Positions 6,383 to 9,513 of a stretch of DNA of 9,513 bases are shown here, piece by piece. The position numbers were made by a program, and so were the translations under genes. The notes below the pieces were generated by a model, which saw only the letters and a program-made list of their open reading frames with translations, was not told the DNA's origin and made no database searches. Within the stretch, counting starts at the first letter, position 1; the number at the start of each line of letters is the position of its first letter. The DNA is from Candidatus Dojkabacteria bacterium. Its GTDB lineage: Bacteria; Patescibacteriota; Dojkabacteria; SC72; JAHDCA01. Location: NCBI GenBank assembly GCA_020630115.1, contig JAHDCA010000004.1:13410-22922 (forward strand), read 5' to 3'.

Positions 6383-6787
6383 ATGGCATCAATAGTTGAT
6401 ATTGAAGGAATTGGACCAGCTTATGCTGAACAATTAAAAGGTATTGGTATCTCTACTACAGAGAAATTACTCGAAGAAGGAAGAACTCCTGCAGGACGTA
6501 AAAGAATTGCAGAGGAGTCAGAAATCTCTGAAAAACTAATCCTTGAATGGGTTAATCTTTCAGACCTAATGAGGATTAAAGGAGTAGGTGAAGAATATTC
6601 AGACTTACTTGAAGAAGCTGGTGTTGACACAGTTGTTGAGTTAGCTACAAGAAATGCTGAAAATCTGGCTGCAAAGTTAGAAGAAATCAACACTGAGAAA
6701 GAACTCGTTAGAGTAGTTCCTAACCTTGAGAAAGTACAAGATTGGATCGCGCAAGCTGGCACGCTTGGAAGAGGTGTTGAGTACTAA
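6383..6787 (+). CDS. DUF4332 protein with two helix-hairpin-helix motifs
   Basis: This 134-residue cytoplasmic protein has two helix-hairpin-helix motifs: IEGIGPAYAEQLKGIGI (7-23) and IKGVGEEYSDLLEEAGV (65-81). Each is followed by a Thr and a Leu-rich helix. The GRKRIAEE...LILEWVNLSDL segment links them, and RVVPNLEKVQDWIAQA (110-125) ends the domain. This order matches the DUF4332 family. Such motifs usually bind the DNA or RNA backbone without sequence specificity, as in repair and recombination proteins; the specific role of this family is not established. The protein is acidic overall, so binding protein partners is also possible. It is a one-gene unit with its own promoter and a tetraloop terminator. 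No Shine-Dalgarno sequence precedes the ATG. Confidence 0.85.
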   Translation: MASIVDIEGIGPAYAEQLKGIGISTTEKLLEEGRTPAGRKRIAEESEISEKLILEWVNLSDLMRIKGVGEEYSDLLEEAGVDTVVELATRNAENLAAKLEEINTEKELVRVVPNLEKVQDWIAQAGTLGRGVEY

Positions 6788-6813
6788 GGTATAAACAAAG
6801 ATTTCAAAACTTC

Positions 6814-6840
6814 AAGGTCGGACTGAAAAGTCCGATTTTG
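6814..6840 (+). terminator. Intrinsic terminator with GAAA tetraloop
   Basis: TCGGACT (6818-6824) and AGTCCGA (6829-6835) form a perfect stem closed by a GAAA tetraloop. AAGG before and TTTT after extend the pairing and supply a short U-tract. It begins about 26 bases after the DUF4332 stop. The minus-strand VanY gene converges on it, but the reverse orientation lacks a good U-tract, so it serves mainly the plus strand. Confidence 0.8.
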
Positions 6841-6868
6841 CTTTCAGAGGAATTCATCTCAAAATAAA

Positions 6869-6895
6869 TTGACCTTCTAGAGTAAAACCTATAAT
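6869..6895 (+). promoter_or_regulatory. Orphan promoter-like sequence facing the 3' end of the VanY gene
   Basis: TTGACC (6869-6874) and a perfect TATAAT (6890-6895) are 15 bases apart on the plus strand. No plus-strand gene follows, so transcription would run antisense into the VanY gene. The short spacing makes it a weak candidate, and it may be chance in A/T-rich DNA. Confidence 0.25.
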
Positions 6896-6906
6896 ACTAG
6901 CTTAGC

Positions 6907-7629
6907 TTACTCCCCATACCATCTCCAATGCCAACCCTCAAACGAATAACCCGTTTTGACCTCTTGTCCTTGAGGATAGCTTAGATAAAAGTTATATCTG
7001 TAAGCATTATCTTTCAACCATAGGTACGCCTCACTGTAGTTAAAGCTTGCTCCGAGCTGGTTCTGTACAGCTTTTGAGCTTATATCAACAGTAGAGCCCA
7101 ACTGATGCTCACTGTGTCCTGGACGAGCGGAGATCTTATCTGCAGCGTCTACGTCATTTGCATTATAGTTAAGCCAATAAGCGTAAGTTGAGATCTGAGT
7201 TTCATAACTTCTATAACCGCTTACAATTGTTAAGTCATGACCATCAACTTTTGCAGCTTTGAAGAGTTCACTCAAGTCTTCAGTGATTTCTTCACGGATC
7301 TGGATTTCAGGATCATCAGATAAGCCGAAGTTTGCAGCAAACACAAGGTTAGCTGGGATATAGTCTTGAGGTAATTGAAAGGACTTATTAACAGTTAATG
7401 AAATCTCATTTCTCTCTTGAATTTCACTAAGTGAGTAAGTGTAAATATCATCATCCACTGGGTAAGACCACCAATTATTTGCACCTAACAACTGGTCTGA
7501 TTCGATCTGAACCCCCGCAACTGCTGGAGTAGTATTAAAATCAATGATAGCTTGATCAGGTGAAGAAGTAAGTACAATAGCTGAGGCTACTAGGCCTGCT
7601 GAGATTTCTGAAGCGATTTTAATTAGCAT
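6907..7629 (-). CDS. VanY-like D,D-carboxypeptidase (peptidase family M15)
   Basis: The C-terminal half is a clear M15B/VanY zinc peptidase. Counting from a TTG codon at 7644, the motifs are SGYRSYETQ (142-150, with R145), ARPGHSEHQLGSTVD (173-187, zinc ligands H180 and D187), and EGWHWRW (236-242, catalytic E236 and zinc ligand H239). The family removes the terminal D-Ala from peptidoglycan stem peptides outside the membrane. I place the start at the ATG at 7629 (240 residues) because the TTG five codons upstream has no ribosome binding site and other genes here use ATG. From this ATG the first 25 residues form a signal peptide or anchor with a short Lys region and an Ala/Val/Leu core. Residues 30-95 are a poorly conserved linker. 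It lies 53 bases after the exonuclease gene on the same strand and is probably co-transcribed with it. Confidence 0.9.
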   Translation of the reverse strand: MLIKIASEISAGLVASAIVLTSSPDQAIIDFNTTPAVAGVQIESDQLLGANNWWSYPVDDDIYTYSLSEIQERNEISLTVNKSFQLPQDYIPANLVFAANFGLSDDPEIQIREEITEDLSELFKAAKVDGHDLTIVSGYRSYETQISTYAYWLNYNANDVDAADKISARPGHSEHQLGSTVDISSKAVQNQLGASFNYSEAYLWLKDNAYRYNFYLSYPQGQEVKTGYSFEGWHWRWYGE

Positions 7630-7682
7630 AGAACAGTTTATCAAAGATTATCGTAATTAAAAGCCAAACTTGAAGAGACTGG

Positions 7683-8426
7683 TTAAATCTTGCCTAAAGC
7701 TTTTTTGATATTGTGAGTTAGTTCAGGCCTATCATGTATCGTGTTTAGGAACCATTGGACATAGCCTGGGTCATTGCGCACAACATCTTCAATCATCTCA
7801 CCTCTGTATTTACCAAAAGTGAACTTACGCATAACAGGAGGCTCCTTAGAACAAGCAAGCATCTCTTCGTAATCACAATCACAAGTCTTATCTATGTAGT
7901 TGAAAAGATTTATAAGGAATCTAACATCACTCAAAGCATCATGTGCAGTTCGGTCTTCTTCAGATTCTAACCTATAAAGGCCTAATTCGTATCTGAGATA
8001 TTGCAGAGCGTAACTTTCATACTCTTTACCTTCTGGGGTTAGTAAATACTTCCTAGCAGTCCTATAAGTACAAAGTGCATCAGGTATATCTACACCATTA
8101 GCAGAGATAACTCCCACATCAGCATCGATATTATGTGCTACAAATGTATATTCCGTAATCAGAAATCTAATATACTCAGAGATCGATTTCCCAACATACC
8201 CTTCATGAACTTTCTGTCCTTCCTCGATAATACTCTTACTAAAATGCGGCTTATCAGCAACCATCTCAGGAGTGATATGATGAACCTTCATCGTATGCGA
8301 GTTAATAGGTACATCTACTGAGTAAAAACCGTTGTACTCATAACCATCAGAAGTGACGATTGCTAGCTGGAGTAGAGCAGTACCATTACTGTCTCCATAT
8401 TCTGTATCAAAAAATGCAAATTTCAT
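7683..8426 (-). CDS. ExoX-like DEDDh 3'-5' exonuclease with C-terminal ExoX-type domain
   Basis: This 247-residue protein has an RNase T/DnaQ-type exonuclease domain (1-178). Motif I is FFDTEYG (D7, E9), motif II is AHNIDADVG (D103), and motif III is AHDALSDVR (H162, D167), which together give the complete DEDDh active site. The segment HHITPEMV (49-56) is also typical of the family. Residues 198-247, starting RKFTFGKYRGE, match the small C-terminal domain found after the nuclease domain in exonuclease X-like proteins. It is predicted to degrade DNA from 3' ends in repair or recombination; proofreading as a separate epsilon-like factor is less likely because of the ExoX-type tail. It is divergent from hsdM and precedes the VanY gene. 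A TATAAT box lies only 8 bases before the ATG, and there is no Shine-Dalgarno sequence. Confidence 0.88.
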   Translation of the reverse strand: MKFAFFDTEYGDSNGTALLQLAIVTSDGYEYNGFYSVDVPINSHTMKVHHITPEMVADKPHFSKSIIEEGQKVHEGYVGKSISEYIRFLITEYTFVAHNIDADVGVISANGVDIPDALCTYRTARKYLLTPEGKEYESYALQYLRYELGLYRLESEEDRTAHDALSDVRFLINLFNYIDKTCDCDYEEMLACSKEPPVMRKFTFGKYRGEMIEDVVRNDPGYVQWFLNTIHDRPELTHNIKKALGKI

Positions 8427-8434
8427 AATATTTG

Positions 8435-8440
8435 ATTATA
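8435..8440 (-). promoter_or_regulatory. -10 box of the exonuclease gene, near-leaderless
   Basis: On the minus strand TATAAT is followed by 8 bases and then the ATG at 8426. Initiation about 7 bases beyond the -10 box would place the transcript start at or within 2 bases of the start codon. No clear -35 box is seen at 16-18 bases; TTGGAT occurs at 20-base spacing. Confidence 0.5.
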
Positions 8441-8508
8441 CAGGAAATTGGGGAACATATATCCAAAGCTTAATTTAGAAAACACTCTGAAAGGTCTACA
8501 CAATCTTC

Positions 8509-8529
8509 TAAGGTACTTTCGCTACCTTA
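8509..8529. repeat. Inverted repeat in the exonuclease-hsdM divergent region
   Basis: TAAGGTA (8509-8515) and TACCTTA (8523-8529) are perfect inverted copies separated by 7 bases. The spacing suits either a small hairpin or an operator for a dimeric helix-turn-helix regulator. It sits about 44 bases upstream of the hsdM -10 box and about 70 bases upstream of the exonuclease -10 box. The rest of 8427-8620 shows no gene I can support. Confidence 0.4.
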
Positions 8530-8548
8530 TACACAAAGAAATTTTAAA

Positions 8549-8578
8549 TTTACCAACCACTTCAAAATCCTCTATAAT
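8549..8578 (+). promoter_or_regulatory. Candidate promoter of hsdM
   Basis: TTTACC (8549-8554) is followed after 18 bases by a perfect TATAAT (8573-8578). The leader to the ATG at 8621 would be about 36 bases and has no Shine-Dalgarno sequence. A second box, TATAAA (8606-8611), sits 9 bases before the ATG but has no -35 partner. Confidence 0.4.
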
Positions 8579-8620
8579 AAACTCATACAAATCTCTCTTA
8601 CCTAATATAAAAAATCTCAA

Positions 8621-9513
8621 ATGGCAAAAAACACACAAGCTAAATCAATCGAAGAATCACTCTGGGACTCTGCGAACAAATTAAGAGGAAGCGTCGAATC
8701 GTCTGAATATAAGCATGTCGTACTTGGACTTATCTTTCTTAAATTTGTCAGCGATCGCTTTAACGCTCGTCAAGAAGAATTGAGAAGCGAAGGTAAGGAT
8801 CAATTTCTCGAGAATAAAGAATTCTACGGGATGAAGAATGTATTCTTCCTAACACCTGAAGCTCGCTGGGAATATATTATCCAAAATGCTAAACAAGATG
8901 ATATTGCACTTAAAATTGACACAGCACTTAATCTAATTGAGAAGAATAATGAATCACTCAAAGGGGCTTTACCAGATAATTACTTCTCAAGGCTTAACCT
9001 TGATAAGAGCAAGCTATCTGCACTACTTGATACGATCAATAACATCGATACGCTTGATGATGAGGAGGAAGACATAGTCGGAAGAGTTTATGAGTATTTC
9101 CTGGGTAAATTCGCAGCAAGTGAAGGTAAAGGTGGTGGTGAATTCTATACTCCTAAATGTATCGTTAAGCTATTAGTTGAAATGCTCGAACCTCATAAAG
9201 GTAAGATCTATGATCCTTCATGTGGATCTGGTGGAATGTTTGTACAATCGATTGACTTTATCAAAAGTCATGAAGGAAGTACTAAAGATATCTCTATCTA
9301 TGGACAGGAGCTAACAGCCACTACATACAAGCTAGCAAAGATGAACCTTGCAATAAGAGGCATCTCAGGCAATCTTGGTGAGGTACCAGCTGACACCTTC
9401 TTTAAAGATCAACATCCAGACCTAAAGGCAGACTTTATCATGGCTAACCCTCCTTTTAATCAGAAGCAGTGGAGAGAGAAAAACGAGCTTGAGAATGATC
9501 CAAGATGGTCCGG
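8621..9513 (+). CDS. hsdM: Type I restriction-modification DNA methyltransferase subunit HsdM (3' end outside the window)
   Basis: The frame is open from the ATG at 8621 to the right edge, giving 297 complete codons with no stop. The N-terminal helical domain is recognisable from ESLWDSANKLRG (12-23) and LGLIFLKFVSDRF (35-47). The methyltransferase domain follows from about 150, with GEFYTPKCIVKLLVEML (173-189), the S-adenosylmethionine-binding motif DPSCGSGGMF (198-207), GQE (228-230) and the catalytic adenine-methylase motif NPPF (276-279). HsdM pairs with the specificity subunit HsdS and the motor nuclease HsdR to methylate adenine in split recognition sites. Full-length HsdM proteins are usually about 500 residues, so roughly the last 40 percent is missing; hsdS and hsdR would be expected downstream. 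The start context is A-rich and lacks a Shine-Dalgarno sequence; the start agrees with the usual N-terminus of the family. Confidence 0.95.
   Translation, partial: MAKNTQAKSIEESLWDSANKLRGSVESSEYKHVVLGLIFLKFVSDRFNARQEELRSEGKDQFLENKEFYGMKNVFFLTPEARWEYIIQNAKQDDIALKIDTALNLIEKNNESLKGALPDNYFSRLNLDKSKLSALLDTINNIDTLDDEEEDIVGRVYEYFLGKFAASEGKGGGEFYTPKCIVKLLVEMLEPHKGKIYDPSCGSGGMFVQSIDFIKSHEGSTKDISIYGQELTATTYKLAKMNLAIRGISGNLGEVPADTFFKDQHPDLKADFIMANPPFNQKQWREKNELENDPRWS

Noticed and set aside
6421..6762. 113-codon minus-strand frame opposite the DUF4332 gene
   Set aside because: It is a Ser-rich mirror of a gene with clear helix-hairpin-helix motifs, promoter and terminator on the plus strand.
7630..7644. 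TTG start for the VanY gene, five codons upstream of the ATG
   Set aside because: There is no ribosome binding site, and the ATG at 7629 gives a compact signal sequence and matches the ATG usage of the other genes.
7755..8321. Two plus-strand frames of 62-71 codons inside the exonuclease gene
   Set aside because: They lie opposite a gene with a full DEDDh active site and show no recognisable features.
8448..8684. 78-codon plus-strand frame starting with TTG in the exonuclease-hsdM gap
   Set aside because: It uses a TTG start without a ribosome binding site, has a low-complexity Asn/Lys/Leu composition, and overlaps the well-supported hsdM start in another frame.
1..9513. Recoded UGA (glycine) as in some Candidate Phyla Radiation lineages
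   Set aside because: All complete genes are full length under the standard bacterial code with no in-frame UGA, and the small gene at 5336 appears to use TGA as a stop.

Overview
The window is an A+T-rich bacterial segment that reads cleanly with the standard bacterial code. No open reading frame is interrupted by UGA, and every complete gene has an ordinary stop. The style suggests a Candidate Phyla Radiation (Patescibacteria) genome: compact genes in short transcription units, a stand-alone MGMT catalytic domain, a VanY-type peptidase, and starts with almost no Shine-Dalgarno sequence. This placement is an inference from style and gene content; no rRNA or marker gene is present to fix it.

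Layout. (1) 1-592: an acidic protein with one C-terminal membrane segment, possibly entering from outside the window, followed by a hairpin terminator. (2) 594-908: a minimal MGMT-type DNA alkyltransferase domain with a PCHR active site. (3) 909-3931: a dyad-rich promoter region, a 960-residue RND-family transporter without a visible adaptor or outer-membrane partner, and a strong intrinsic terminator. (4) 3932-6219: a probable transcription unit of a DUF937/YidB-like protein, a membrane-anchored DsbA-like thiol oxidoreductase, a 50-residue single-pass membrane protein, and a DUF1295 (steroid 5-alpha-reductase-like) membrane protein that overlaps the small gene by ATGA. A terminator-like hairpin lies inside the small gene. 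(5) 6220-6840: a one-gene unit for a DUF4332 double helix-hairpin-helix protein, with its own promoter and terminator. (6) 6841-8426, minus strand: an ExoX-like DEDDh exonuclease followed by a VanY-like D,D-carboxypeptidase. (7) 8427-9513: a divergent intergenic region with an inverted repeat, then the first 297 codons of a type I restriction-modification methyltransferase subunit (HsdM) that runs off the right edge.

How the genes relate. The predicted products fall into three groups: cell-envelope functions (RND pump, DsbA-like protein, DUF1295, VanY), DNA repair or handling (MGMT domain, DUF4332, ExoX), and the start of a defence locus (HsdM). Apart from the DUF937-to-DUF1295 unit and the exonuclease/VanY pair, each gene looks independently transcribed.

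I see no CRISPR array, tRNA, rRNA, insertion sequence or obvious new multi-gene system. The most unusual points are the terminator-like hairpin inside the translationally coupled small gene, the near absence of Shine-Dalgarno sequences with -10 boxes only 8-9 bases from some start codons, and an RND protein with an extra hydrophobic pair between its two halves.
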